From Thalassobium sp. (lineage in GTDB: Bacteria; Pseudomonadota; Gammaproteobacteria; Pseudomonadales; Oceanobacteraceae): a stretch of 64,000 nt of DNA. The stretch's first letter is position 1. Each line of letters opens with the position of its first letter. A program made the position numbers and the translations under genes. This document shows positions 8,549 to 17,800 of this stretch, one piece after another. The stretch spans positions 124,001-188,000 of the forward strand of contig NVUW01000003.1 in NCBI GenBank assembly GCA_002733205.1, written 5' to 3'. Below the pieces are notes generated by a model. That model worked only from the letters and a program-made list of their open reading frames with translations, was not told the DNA's origin and made no database searches.

Positions 8549-9303
8549 GCCAGGCCAAATCTGCAGCCGCAGCCAACACCGCACTCATCCGCGTGCAGGG
8601 GGTGAATAAAACCTTCCTGCTTGGTGATGAGCCGGTACACGCGCTGAATAATATTGGCCTGAGTATTCAGGCCGGTGAATATTTATCGGTAATGGGGCCT
8701 TCCGGTTCCGGTAAATCTACCCTGCTGAATATGCTCGGCCTGCTCGATGTACCGGATAATGGCCAGTACTGGCTGAACGGTGCCGATACCGTGCCCATGA
8801 GTGAAGAACAACGCGCAGTTTACCGCCGCAGCCATATCGGTTTTGTTTTTCAGTCGTACCATTTAATTCCGCGTTTAAGTGCCAGCGAAAATATTGAGCT
8901 GCCGTTAATTCTGGCCGGTATTGCGCCGGCAGAACGCAAACGCCGGCTGGCACCGGTGATTGAGCGTCTGGGTCTTGGCAGCCGCGCCGGGCATTTACCC
9001 AATCAGTTATCCGGCGGCCAGCGTCAGCGCGTAGCCATTGGCCGCGCCATTATTATGAAGCCGCGCCTGCTGCTCGCCGATGAGCCAACCGGTAACCTCG
9101 ACAGCCAGTCCGGTGCCGAAGTCGTACAACTGCTGGAAGAGCTGAATGCCGACGGCATTACCTTAGTTGTGGTTACTCACGATGCCGATCTGGGTCGCCG
9201 CGCCAGCCGCCGTATCCGTATGGTGGATGGCGTGATCGTCAGCGATGACTGCACGCCCTCTTCAGGCACTCAAAGCCGCACCGATCAGAGCGACGCGCCA
9301 TGA
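8545..9303 (+). CDS. ABC transporter ATP-binding protein (MacB/LolD type)
   Basis: The 252-residue ATPase has Walker A GPSGSGKST (about residues 52-60), Q-loop FVFQSYHLIPRLS, signature LSGGQRQRVAIGRA, Walker B LLLADEPTGNLD and the switch His in VVTHD. These fit the lipoprotein/macrolide exporter-type subfamily that works by mechanotransmission with FtsX-like permeases. It overlaps the upstream adaptor and the downstream permease by 4 bases each, indicating translational coupling. The short C-terminal tail past residue 230 (rich in Ser/Asp) is not conserved in type. Confidence 0.95.
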   Translation: MSQAKSAAAANTALIRVQGVNKTFLLGDEPVHALNNIGLSIQAGEYLSVMGPSGSGKSTLLNMLGLLDVPDNGQYWLNGADTVPMSEEQRAVYRRSHIGFVFQSYHLIPRLSASENIELPLILAGIAPAERKRRLAPVIERLGLGSRAGHLPNQLSGGQRQRVAIGRAIIMKPRLLLADEPTGNLDSQSGAEVVQLLEELNADGITLVVVTHDADLGRRASRRIRMVDGVIVSDDCTPSSGTQSRTDQSDAP

Positions 9304-10517
9304 TCCGCAGCCGCGACCAGCTGGGCTTCAGCATCCGCGCCCTGCTGCGCCAGCGCTTCCGTACTCTGATGCAGCTGATTGCGATGTCGATTGGTGTGCT
9401 CGCGGTAGTGCTGTTAACCGGCCTCGGTGAAGGCGCGCGCCAGTATGTGCTGGGCGAATTTTCGGTACTAGGAAAAGATATTCTGATTATGCTGCCGGGA
9501 CGCAAAGAAACCTCCGGCGGTATGCCACCGATGACTGGCGAAGGCACGCGCGATATTACCCTGCAGGATGCCCAGAGCCTGCTGCGCCTGCCCGAAGTGG
9601 AGCGTATTGCTCCGCTGGTCGTCGGTAATGCAGAAATCTCGCGCGGCGCTCGCAGCCGCGAAACCCTGGTGCTGGGCACCAACAGCACCTTCTTCGATAT
9701 CCGCCATATTCAGCTGGCACGCGGCCAGATTCTGCCTGAGTTGCCACTCGATCAGCCAAGTCCGGTCTGTGTTATCGGCACCACGTTAAAACAGGAGCTG
9801 TTTGCTGCCGAACCGGCACTTGGCCAGTGGGTTGGCATCGACACCTACCGCTGCCGGGTGATTGGTATTCTGGCCGATACCGGCACCGGCCTCGGCATGA
9901 ATATGAGCGAAGCGCTGATCATGCCGGTGGCCAGCAGTATGCAGCTGTTTAATACCGAAGGCGTGTTCCGGGTAATGATTGATGTGCGCTCGGCCATGGG
10001 CATGGGCGTGTTAAGCCGCCAGATTGAAGACATTATGCGCGAGCGCCACGACGGCCAGCTCGACGTCACCCTGATTACTCCCGACTCACTGCTGAAAGCC
10101 TTCGACAGTATTCTCTCGGTGCTGACCTTTGCCATTGCCGGTATCGGTGCCATCAGCCTGTTTGTCGCCGGCGTACTGATTATGAACATGACGTTAATTA
10201 CCGTATCGCAGCGCACCGCCGAAATCGGCCTGCTGAAAGCGCTGGGGGCATCCAGCCGCGAAGTACGCCAGCTGTTTGTAACCGAAGCGGTAATGCTGTC
10301 GTTGTTTGGCGCCCTGCTGGGCACCCTGCTGGCCGAAATTCTGTTATGGCTGGTGCGCATCCGTTATCCGGAAATTCCTTTTGCTGCTCCCTTATGGGCT
10401 ACCGTCGCGGCCACCGCCATTGCCGTAGGCTGCGGCTTTTTGTTTTCCTGGATTCCCGCCAGCCGCGCCGCTCATATGGCACCGGTTACCGCCCTGCAAC
10501 ATCAGAACGGCAAATAG
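9300..10517 (+). CDS. FtsX/MacB-type ABC permease, first subunit
   Basis: 405 residues with the MacB/FtsX arrangement: a membrane helix near residues 20-42 (QLIAMSIGVLAVVLLTGLGE), a periplasmic domain of about 220 residues, then three C-terminal helices including IGLLKALGASSREVRQLF, the conserved coupling segment. It pairs with the second permease gene downstream, suggesting a heterodimeric transporter rather than the MacB homodimer in which ATPase and permease are fused. Substrate unknown; candidates from family knowledge are peptides, lipoproteins or hydrophobic antibiotics. Confidence 0.9.
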   Translation: MIRSRDQLGFSIRALLRQRFRTLMQLIAMSIGVLAVVLLTGLGEGARQYVLGEFSVLGKDILIMLPGRKETSGGMPPMTGEGTRDITLQDAQSLLRLPEVERIAPLVVGNAEISRGARSRETLVLGTNSTFFDIRHIQLARGQILPELPLDQPSPVCVIGTTLKQELFAAEPALGQWVGIDTYRCRVIGILADTGTGLGMNMSEALIMPVASSMQLFNTEGVFRVMIDVRSAMGMGVLSRQIEDIMRERHDGQLDVTLITPDSLLKAFDSILSVLTFAIAGIGAISLFVAGVLIMNMTLITVSQRTAEIGLLKALGASSREVRQLFVTEAVMLSLFGALLGTLLAEILLWLVRIRYPEIPFAAPLWATVAATAIAVGCGFLFSWIPASRAAHMAPVTALQHQNGK

Positions 10518-10525
10518 GAGGCCCA

Positions 10526-11722
10526 ATGCACAGCACTGACTGGTTACATCTGGTGTTTTCCTCCGTGCGGTATAACCCGCTGAAAAGCCTGCTCACCGCG
10601 CTGGGCATCGCCATCGGCATCGCCGCCGTAACCCTGCTGACCTCGCTGGGCGAAGGCGTACGCATGTATGTGATGGATAACTTCTCACAGTTTGGCACCC
10701 GCATTATTGCCGTCAGCCCGGGCAAGAACGACACCGCCGGTATGGGCGGTGTGCTCAACTCGGTACGCCTGCTGACCATGGAAGATTACCGCAGCCTGAT
10801 TAACCTGCCCTACGCCGAACACGTGGTCGCCAGCGTGCAGGGCACCGGCCCGATTGAATTTGGCGAGCGGGTACGCAACACCGATATTTATGGCACCACA
10901 CCGAGCATGGTACAGGCCTGGGATTTTCCGCTGGCCAGCGGGCGCTTTCTGCCCGAAGCCCAGGGCGGTAATTCGCGCGCCTTTGTCGTGCTTGGCCATA
11001 AGGTCTGGCAGGAATTATTTAAAGGCAGCAATGCACTGGGGCAGTTTATCCGCGTTGGTGGTCAGCGCTTTCGCGTCATTGGTGTGATGAAACCCAAAGG
11101 CAGCATGCTCGGCTTTGACCTCGACGATATGGTTTATATTCCCGCCGACCGCGCACTGACACTGTTTAACCGCGAAGGATTAATGGAAGTGGACGTGGTG
11201 TTCTCCGCCGCCACTACTTCAGAAAATATGCGCGAAATTGTGCGCAAACGGCTGATTGAGCGCCACGGCCAGGAAGACTTTACCATCGTCACCCAGGACG
11301 AAATGCTGGAAAGCCTGAACAGCATTCTGTCGGTACTCACCATGGGCGTTGCCGCGCTCGGCTCTATCTCATTACTGGTCGGCGGTGTCGGCATCTTCAC
11401 CATCATGACCACCAACGTACGCGAGCGCACGCCGGAAATTGGTCTGCTGCGCGCCATTGGTATTTCCCGCCGGCAACTGCTCAGCCTGTTTCTTGGCGAA
11501 GCCGTCTTATTATCGGTTATCGGTGCCCTCGCCGGCATGTTTGGCGCCCTCGCCCTGCTCGCCATCACCGGCCTGCTGATGCCGGATTTCCCGATACAAC
11601 CCAGCCCGCTGTACCTGATGATTTCCCTGATTTTTTCCGCCCTGATTGGCTTAATGGCCGGTATGGGACCAGCCTGGCAGGCGGCTAAATTAAGTCCGAT
11701 TGAGGCGCTGAGGGATGAGTAA
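10526..11722 (+). CDS. FtsX/MacB-type ABC permease, second subunit
   Basis: 398 residues from ATG 10526, which has TAGGAGG upstream; the frame is open further back into the previous gene, but that extension is antisense-like and lacks a ribosome site. N-terminal helix LTALGIAIGIAAVTLLTSLG, a periplasmic domain with repeated G-rich strands, and C-terminal helices with the family segment PEIGLLRAIGISRRQLLSLF. It resembles the first permease along its length, so the two probably arose by duplication. It is the last gene of the four-gene exporter operon. Confidence 0.92.
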   Translation: MHSTDWLHLVFSSVRYNPLKSLLTALGIAIGIAAVTLLTSLGEGVRMYVMDNFSQFGTRIIAVSPGKNDTAGMGGVLNSVRLLTMEDYRSLINLPYAEHVVASVQGTGPIEFGERVRNTDIYGTTPSMVQAWDFPLASGRFLPEAQGGNSRAFVVLGHKVWQELFKGSNALGQFIRVGGQRFRVIGVMKPKGSMLGFDLDDMVYIPADRALTLFNREGLMEVDVVFSAATTSENMREIVRKRLIERHGQEDFTIVTQDEMLESLNSILSVLTMGVAALGSISLLVGGVGIFTIMTTNVRERTPEIGLLRAIGISRRQLLSLFLGEAVLLSVIGALAGMFGALALLAITGLLMPDFPIQPSPLYLMISLIFSALIGLMAGMGPAWQAAKLSPIEALRDE

Positions 11723-12022
11723 AGGTGGAGGAGTAAAATAGGAAAATCGAGCTGCCGATTATCAGTACATCAGACGCAGAGCATCACGATGTACTCGGTA
11801 GTATCAAATCAAAATTGTTACTCAATAAGCGTCGACTAATCGGACAACTTATAAATCTACTTGCAGTCCAGGCCTGTGTCGGTAGCAAGTAAGCACTGCT
11901 GCAGAATATGCAATGAACGCAGGGTCACTCCCAAAGAGTAAAATTATTTACAGAAAGGTAAGAAATGATATCAACAATACTATCAGAAATATAAAAAATC
12001 CTATTAAACAAAGGGTTGGGAT
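11723..12022. other. Gene-free stretch between exporter operon and island
   Basis: About 300 bases with no credible reading frame. The right half is AT-rich (long A/T stretches around 11940-12010) and precedes the sigma-54-type promoter, so activator or IHF binding sites could lie here, but I could not define one. No obvious tRNA 3'-end copy or integrase remnant is seen, so this does not look like a simple attachment site. Confidence 0.6.
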
Positions 12023-12040
12023 CTGGCACACTTTAAGCTA
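12023..12040 (+). promoter_or_regulatory. Candidate sigma-54 promoter of the vWA-PP2C-kinase operon
   Basis: CTGGCACACTTTAAGCTA carries GG and GC separated by exactly ten bases, and a full TGGCAC -24 box; only the two Ts of the TTGC -12 box differ (AAGC). The predicted start is near 12050, giving a 20-base leader with GGAGAG just before the ATG at 12070. A second such promoter precedes hsdR, next to a sigma-54 activator gene. Confidence 0.7.
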
Positions 12041-12069
12041 AGGGATATATATCAATTACGGAGAGCCCC

Positions 12070-12762
12070 ATGACTACACTCAAACAGTTCCAATCCCAAT
12101 CCGCTCGCCCACTGCCTGTTATCGTACTGGCCGATACCAGTGGCAGCATGTCAGTCGATGGCAAAATCGAAGCTCTGAACAAAGCTCTGAAAGACATGGT
12201 AAGCACATTTGCAGGCGAAAGTCGTTTACGCGCAGAGCTTCAGGTAGCAGTGATCACCTTTGGAGGTAGTGCTGATGTTCATCTGCCACTGACGGCAGCC
12301 CATAAAATTGAACAAATGAAAGATCTGCCCGCTAACGGTGGTACGCCAATGGGCGCTGCTTTTACGCTCGCAGCCAATATGATCGAAGATAAGGAACAAA
12401 TTCCCTCCCGTGCTTATAAGCCGGTAGTCATCCTGGTTTCTGACGGTCATCCAACCGACAATTTCGCAAGTGGATTGGAGCTGCTGATGAATGGCGAACG
12501 CTCTGCAAAAGCAACGCGTTTTGCCATGGGTATAGGCTCGGATGCAGATTTCACTCTTCTTAGCGACTTTGCTAACGACGTAGAAGCACCAGTATTCAAG
12601 GCAGAAAATGCCCGGGATATTCATCGCTTCTTTAAAGCGGTCACCATGAGCGTCACCGCCCGCAGCCAATCCACCACTCCGAACCAATCTGTTCCTCTCT
12701 CGCTGCCCTCTTCCAGCACCATTACAAATGAAGACGACGAATTCGAAGAGCTGGATTTCTGA
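12070..12762 (+). CDS. TerY-like von Willebrand factor A protein
   Basis: The 230-residue protein is mostly one vWA domain. The metal-ion-dependent adhesion site is intact: DTSGSMS (DxSxS, about residues 22-28), GGTPMG supplying the Thr (about 92-97) and SDGHPTD supplying the Asp (about 122-128). It resembles TerY/YegL proteins. With the next two genes (PP2C and protein kinase) it makes the TerY-P triad, which Anantharaman, Iyer and Aravind described as a phospho-signalling module tied to stress response and DNA processing. The C-terminal tail is Ser/Thr-rich and then acidic, a plausible target for the kinase. First gene of the operon; its stop overlaps the next start by one base (TGATG). Confidence 0.92.
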   Translation: MTTLKQFQSQSARPLPVIVLADTSGSMSVDGKIEALNKALKDMVSTFAGESRLRAELQVAVITFGGSADVHLPLTAAHKIEQMKDLPANGGTPMGAAFTLAANMIEDKEQIPSRAYKPVVILVSDGHPTDNFASGLELLMNGERSAKATRFAMGIGSDADFTLLSDFANDVEAPVFKAENARDIHRFFKAVTMSVTARSQSTTPNQSVPLSLPSSSTITNEDDEFEELDF

Positions 12763-13463
12763 TGAAACTGGCTGCGACAGGCAGCTCGGTTATCGGCCCT
12801 GCACACGAGCAAGACAACCTTCCTAATCAGGATGCCGTAATGGTACACGGCATCCTTCGAGGCTGGTGCATTGCCGCTTGTGATGGACTTGGTAGCCGCG
12901 AAAAAAGCCATCTTGGATCACGAAAGGCAGCACAGGAGGTGCGATGTGTCTTGCGGAAGGCTCTGCAAAAGCCGAGTACCGCAACACCGCACATTAATCA
13001 GAATATTCAAAACAACTGGCACGATCATTTCAGCACCAATATCCGGCCTTATGAAACAACATGCCTGTGGGCGTGTGTAAAGCAGAATGGTGATGGCCAG
13101 GCTGCACAAGTGGGTGATGGTCTTTTAATGGTAAAAGCCAATGGTGAATTTCGGGTCATTACTCCACCACGTGATGGCTTCGGTAACCAGACCCAAACAC
13201 TGGCTCAAGCCAAAGCGACTGATTGGGCAACAGTTGAGTTTCAGCTATCCCAGCCGGGGGATGGCGTACTGCTGATAACCGATGGTATTTCAGATGACCT
13301 GATCCCGGATCAACTGGAAGGTTTTTTTGATGTTATTTACCAGCAACTGAAAAGCAGTAATAAACGCCGCTGCAAACGATGGCTGACCAAAGAGCTTGAG
13401 GCTTGGAGCACCCCTAAACATGGGGATGACAAAAGTATTGCCGGGATATTCAGGACTGAATAA
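12762..13463 (+). CDS. PP2C-family Ser/Thr phosphatase
   Basis: 233 residues with the acidic metal-binding motifs of PP2C enzymes: NQDAV near the start, ACDGLGS (about residues 39-45), VGDGLLMV, ITDGISDD (about 175-182) and HGDDKS near the end. It should remove phosphate from Ser/Thr in proteins, most likely reversing the action of the kinase encoded next. It is cytoplasmic with no added domain. It starts on the stop codon of the vWA gene and ends three bases before the kinase gene. Confidence 0.92.
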   Translation: MKLAATGSSVIGPAHEQDNLPNQDAVMVHGILRGWCIAACDGLGSREKSHLGSRKAAQEVRCVLRKALQKPSTATPHINQNIQNNWHDHFSTNIRPYETTCLWACVKQNGDGQAAQVGDGLLMVKANGEFRVITPPRDGFGNQTQTLAQAKATDWATVEFQLSQPGDGVLLITDGISDDLIPDQLEGFFDVIYQQLKSSNKRRCKRWLTKELEAWSTPKHGDDKSIAGIFRTE

Positions 13464-13466
13464 ATC

Positions 13467-14891
13467 ATGAGCGAAAAAATGAAAAAGCTTCCCACCCTGG
13501 TAGATATTCGCGGAGCCCAATACCCGCTGAAGAAAGAAATATCCAGAGGCGGCCAGGGTGTAGTGTATACCACTGAGTTACCCAACGTTCTGATCAAGGG
13601 CTTTACCAACAAGGATGAGTCTGCCAAACAACGCTGGCGTGCACATATCGAGTGGTTAATTCGTCAGGACATCGCAGACCTTAAACTGGCACGGCCACTG
13701 GTATTAATCAAACAACCCAGAATGGCCTACGCCATGCAGCTGATGGATGGCCTGGTAGAGTTAACGTCTCTGCTCGACAGCTTTATCCAGGCCAGTGATA
13801 ACGCAACGGACGAGAACCCCGCTCCTCATATCCGGAACTATCTGGATCAGGGCGGCTTGCGCCGTCGTATCCGTATTCTTTGTCAACTCGCACGCACCCT
13901 CAATCAGCTGCATGGCAGAGGCATGCTCTACGGCGATTTATCTCCAGACAATATTTTTGTTTCTGACGACCCCGCCTATGCCGAAACCTGGCTAATCGAC
14001 TGCGATAACATCAGCTGTGAATCTCACTCAGGCTTAACTCTGCATACTCCAGACTACGGTGCCCCGGAAGTTGTCCGTGGCGAGGCCATGCTATCCAGCC
14101 TGACAGACTGCTGGAGTTTTGCAATCATTGCCTATCAGTTGCTCACCCATAATCATCCATTGAAGGGAGAGATGATTAACGACGGCGAACCCGAGCTGGA
14201 AGACGAAGCCTTGCGTGGCGAACATCCCTGGATCAACGACCCGGATGATCCGGATAACGAATGCTCCAACAATTTGCCTGTGCAATTACTGGAGCACAGC
14301 AAATTACCTGCTCTTTTCCAACAGACGTTTGGCCCGGGAAAACAGTCACCAATGCAACGCCCGACAATGGCTGAATGGCTTGAAGCTCTTACGGAAATCG
14401 ATGAACACTTATTTGTTTGCAAAGCATGCGGCGGGCACTCGATTCTGCCCGTCGATACCCAGCACCTTGACGACGTGGAATGTTTTTTCTGTGGAGAGCC
14501 AGTCGACCCGGAACTGGTGTTGTTTGAGGAATTTATATCTGTCAGAGACGATGACAAGCAGAAGAAACCGTCAAAGATCGAAGATGATTACATCGCCACC
14601 GGCCGTACTGTTTGTTTACAACCGGGGGATCAGAAAGAGCTGAAACGCCTGCTGCCTTCCTTCAGTTACGACCGGGTGCCGTCCGATCACATCCAACTCG
14701 AATTCCAACAGGATAAGCTGATTATCACTCCTGCAGAGCCGCTACATCTATCCCGAGGTGATGATAAAAGGCAGGAATTCAGTAAAAAGATTCCGCTGAA
14801 ATCCAGCAAACGTCATCAGGACGACACGCCCTACCGCATTCATCTTGGCGACCCGCTGCAAACCCATGTTTTCTGGCAATTCCGGTGGTGA
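13467..14891 (+). CDS. Ser/Thr protein kinase with zinc ribbon, TerY-P triad type
   Basis: 474 residues. The kinase domain (about 10-300) has a glycine loop ISRGGQGVVY, a catalytic loop written GDLSPDNIF (the HRD His replaced) and LIDCDNI in place of DFG, features shared by triad-associated kinases. TPDYGAPEV is the APE segment. A zinc ribbon follows at about 312-345 (CKACGG...CFFCGE). The C-terminal 110 residues are beta-rich and might be an FHA-like or other phosphopeptide-binding fold; this is uncertain. The active-site lysine is less clear (VLIKGF is the candidate). Its likely partners are the vWA protein as scaffold/substrate and the PP2C as antagonist. Confidence 0.88.
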   Translation: MSEKMKKLPTLVDIRGAQYPLKKEISRGGQGVVYTTELPNVLIKGFTNKDESAKQRWRAHIEWLIRQDIADLKLARPLVLIKQPRMAYAMQLMDGLVELTSLLDSFIQASDNATDENPAPHIRNYLDQGGLRRRIRILCQLARTLNQLHGRGMLYGDLSPDNIFVSDDPAYAETWLIDCDNISCESHSGLTLHTPDYGAPEVVRGEAMLSSLTDCWSFAIIAYQLLTHNHPLKGEMINDGEPELEDEALRGEHPWINDPDDPDNECSNNLPVQLLEHSKLPALFQQTFGPGKQSPMQRPTMAEWLEALTEIDEHLFVCKACGGHSILPVDTQHLDDVECFFCGEPVDPELVLFEEFISVRDDDKQKKPSKIEDDYIATGRTVCLQPGDQKELKRLLPSFSYDRVPSDHIQLEFQQDKLIITPAEPLHLSRGDDKRQEFSKKIPLKSSKRHQDDTPYRIHLGDPLQTHVFWQFRW

Positions 14892-14894
14892 TGT

Positions 14895-17800
14895 ATGCAG
14901 TTAAATGAATTTCCCTACTTTGCTCCGGACCTTATTAACCTTGAGACAGCAGAAGATATTTCCGGACTACAGGAGAGCCAACCGGTTCAATTGCAAACCT
15001 ATGGTGAAGGCTGGCTCCTGCAACAAGGTAACCAAATCATCCCTGTAACCAGCATAAAGCAGGACAAGCCCTTGCTTACAAGTCTGGTATTACGTGACCA
15101 GACCCGTTGGTTATTAGCCCAAGTACAGGCGAACAGTCATCGTCTGCAGCTTCAATACCTGGCTCCCGCAGACGTGCAGCAACTTGACCTGCAACTGGGT
15201 GTCGACGGTCTGATTTCCGACGACCTGTTTACTAAGAATGAAATCCGCGAAAACAGCATAGAACAAGCCTGCCAATGGCTTCATGAACACTTTGTGGTGA
15301 CCAGTGCCGTGGCGACCAGCAATGTTTCAGAAGAACAACATTGGCTGACCATAACGCGCTTCAGTAACCAGGCCACCAACAATGGATTCCAATTGCTTGG
15401 TAAGGGCTGGCGGGCCGATGTTGAACAACAGAAAGATGGCAAATACCTGATCAGGCGAATTACCCGTCACCGTCGCCGGGACTCTGCCTTTTCTTTATTG
15501 ATGGGAGACTTCAGCTTCGCAGATGCCAGCGCAACAGCGGCTATTAACAGCGCCGTTTACCAGGCCCAACTACAAGCCGCTCTGCGCGATAACGGCAGCT
15601 ATCTGGAATTATGGAATCTATACAACGACAAGGAATGGGAAATAGCCCTGAAGCGGGCTGAGACGCTCAAGGCCTTGCGCTTTACCCACGCAGAACACTT
15701 CGAAGATGGCCGCATCAACCGCTGGCGTATCTGGCCAAAGGCATCGGAAGCCTATAAAGAGTTCCGTGAACGCTGGAATAATCTCGAAATCCGTGATGAG
15801 CAGGTTGATTTGTCCAAACAGCCACCCAATTGGGGGGAGGAACTGCAAGGGGATAACAGCGACGAGAGTGCCACTAGCAATGTGCAACAAAACGCTCGCG
15901 GTGAGATTCGTTTTGAAGAAGATCACGTTATTTTTACACCCGCGTCTAATCGTCCCAAAGATGTACCACGCTTCCCGGCTCAAAAAACTGAGGCGGGAAA
16001 CTCCGGCACCACGCAAGAAGCCAAAGGTGGGTGGCTCTATTTATCTCTGGCTGGTCAGCGAACAGTTGGCCAACGTCGCTTAAATGCACGTCATAGTATT
16101 GATGCTGGCCGCCGAATGCCGCAACTGAAAGCATTGCTTGAGGGCGTATCTGTTCCTGCCGAACGACGTCGCAGTATCAAAGCGCTTACGCCTTACGTAA
16201 AGGAGTCCTTCAAGGGCGGAAAGCCGACCGACAAACAATTACTCGCTCTGGAAGCTGCACTCAACACACCAGATATCGCCATCATCATCGGTCCACCTGG
16301 CACAGGTAAAACCCAGGTCATTGCTGCGCTGCAGCGGCGTCTGGCCGAGTTGTTTGAAGACCAGGCCATCGCTGGACAGGTACTTGTCAGCAGCTTCCAA
16401 CGTGATGCCCTTGATAACGTATTGAACCGTAGTCTGGTATTAAACCTGCCTCCCAGACGCGCGGACGGCAAAAATGGCAATGAAGATGAAGAAGATAGTT
16501 TCAGTCTTTGGATTGAAGACCAAAGACACTATCTGAACAAGCAAGTCGAGCTGCAATATGAGCAAGCCCCGGCACTTAAAACTCTGGATGATATTAACCG
16601 CACAATCACTCTATTGCGGGTCAGTCAGTATTCAGCAGACCAATACATTGAACAGCTGGAAACACTCCGCCAACAAACGGAAGCACTGGGTGAACGAACG
16701 CCAGGCTCCAGCCCTATCCGTTTGCCCTCGAGATTACTCGATGAGCTTGATGAATATATTGACCAACAGCGAAAAATCGCCCCGGCTAAATTCACAAATC
16801 CGGACAATTATGCTCTGATCCTCAAAATTCGTGGCTTACGTACGACTGCCACCAGCTACGGCGATGATGGCAGCCAACGCGCGCAGGATCTGCTACGCGA
16901 AATAAAGCGCAACTTACTGACAATCGATACCGATATCATTCAATTGCTGGAGCAAGCAGCTACTTCAACCAGCATCGGCGAGCAACAACTGCAGCTCTTT
17001 ATCCAGGCAAAAAACCATCTGCTTGATCAATTCCTGCCCGATTACCGGCCACCGTTATTGAAACAAGCACTGGACACACAAGGCACAGAACTACTGAACC
17101 AGCTGGAATACGCCCTTGAAGAACATATCCGGCAGCACCAACAAGGCGTTGCCTGGGCATTACAGGAGCTGGCATCCAGTATCGAAACCGATCATCAGGC
17201 TGCCCTGAAAACCGTAGAAGAGTACGCCATGGTGGTTGGTGCTACCTGTCAGCAAGCCGCTGGTAACCAGATGGCCAGCCTTAAAGCTATTGCAGGGCTG
17301 GAAGACAATGGCATCGACTTCGACACCGTCATCGTCGACGAAGCCGCCCGAGCCAACCCGCTCGACCTGTTCATCCCTATGTCCATGGCCAGCCGCCGCA
17401 TTATCCTTGTGGGTGACGACCGCCAGCTTCCCCATATGTTAGAACCGGATATTGAAGGTCAGCTACAGGAAGAACATCAATTAACCGAACAACAACTACT
17501 GGCGTTCAGATCCAGCTTGTTTGAACGACTGCGCCTTAAACTGCAGGAGCTGCAAAAACAGGACGGTACTCAACGTGTCGTTATGCTGGATACCCAGTTC
17601 CGAATGCATCCTGTGCTGGGTGATTTTGTCAGCCAGCAATTCTACGAAGCCGAAGGGATGGAAAAAGTAAAATCCGGACGCGACGCAAAAGACTTTACTT
17701 TTGACCGCAAATTAATCACTGAACTTGGATCATCAGCCGAGCACTATGACCGAAAAGTCTGCCAGTGGCTGGATGTATCTGCCACTGAAGGCAAAGCCGA

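Noticed and set aside
12762-13463. Tellurite resistance operon
   Set aside because: The vWA-PP2C-kinase triad is Ter-related, but no terB, terC, terD or terZ gene is present in the window, so metal resistance is not supported.
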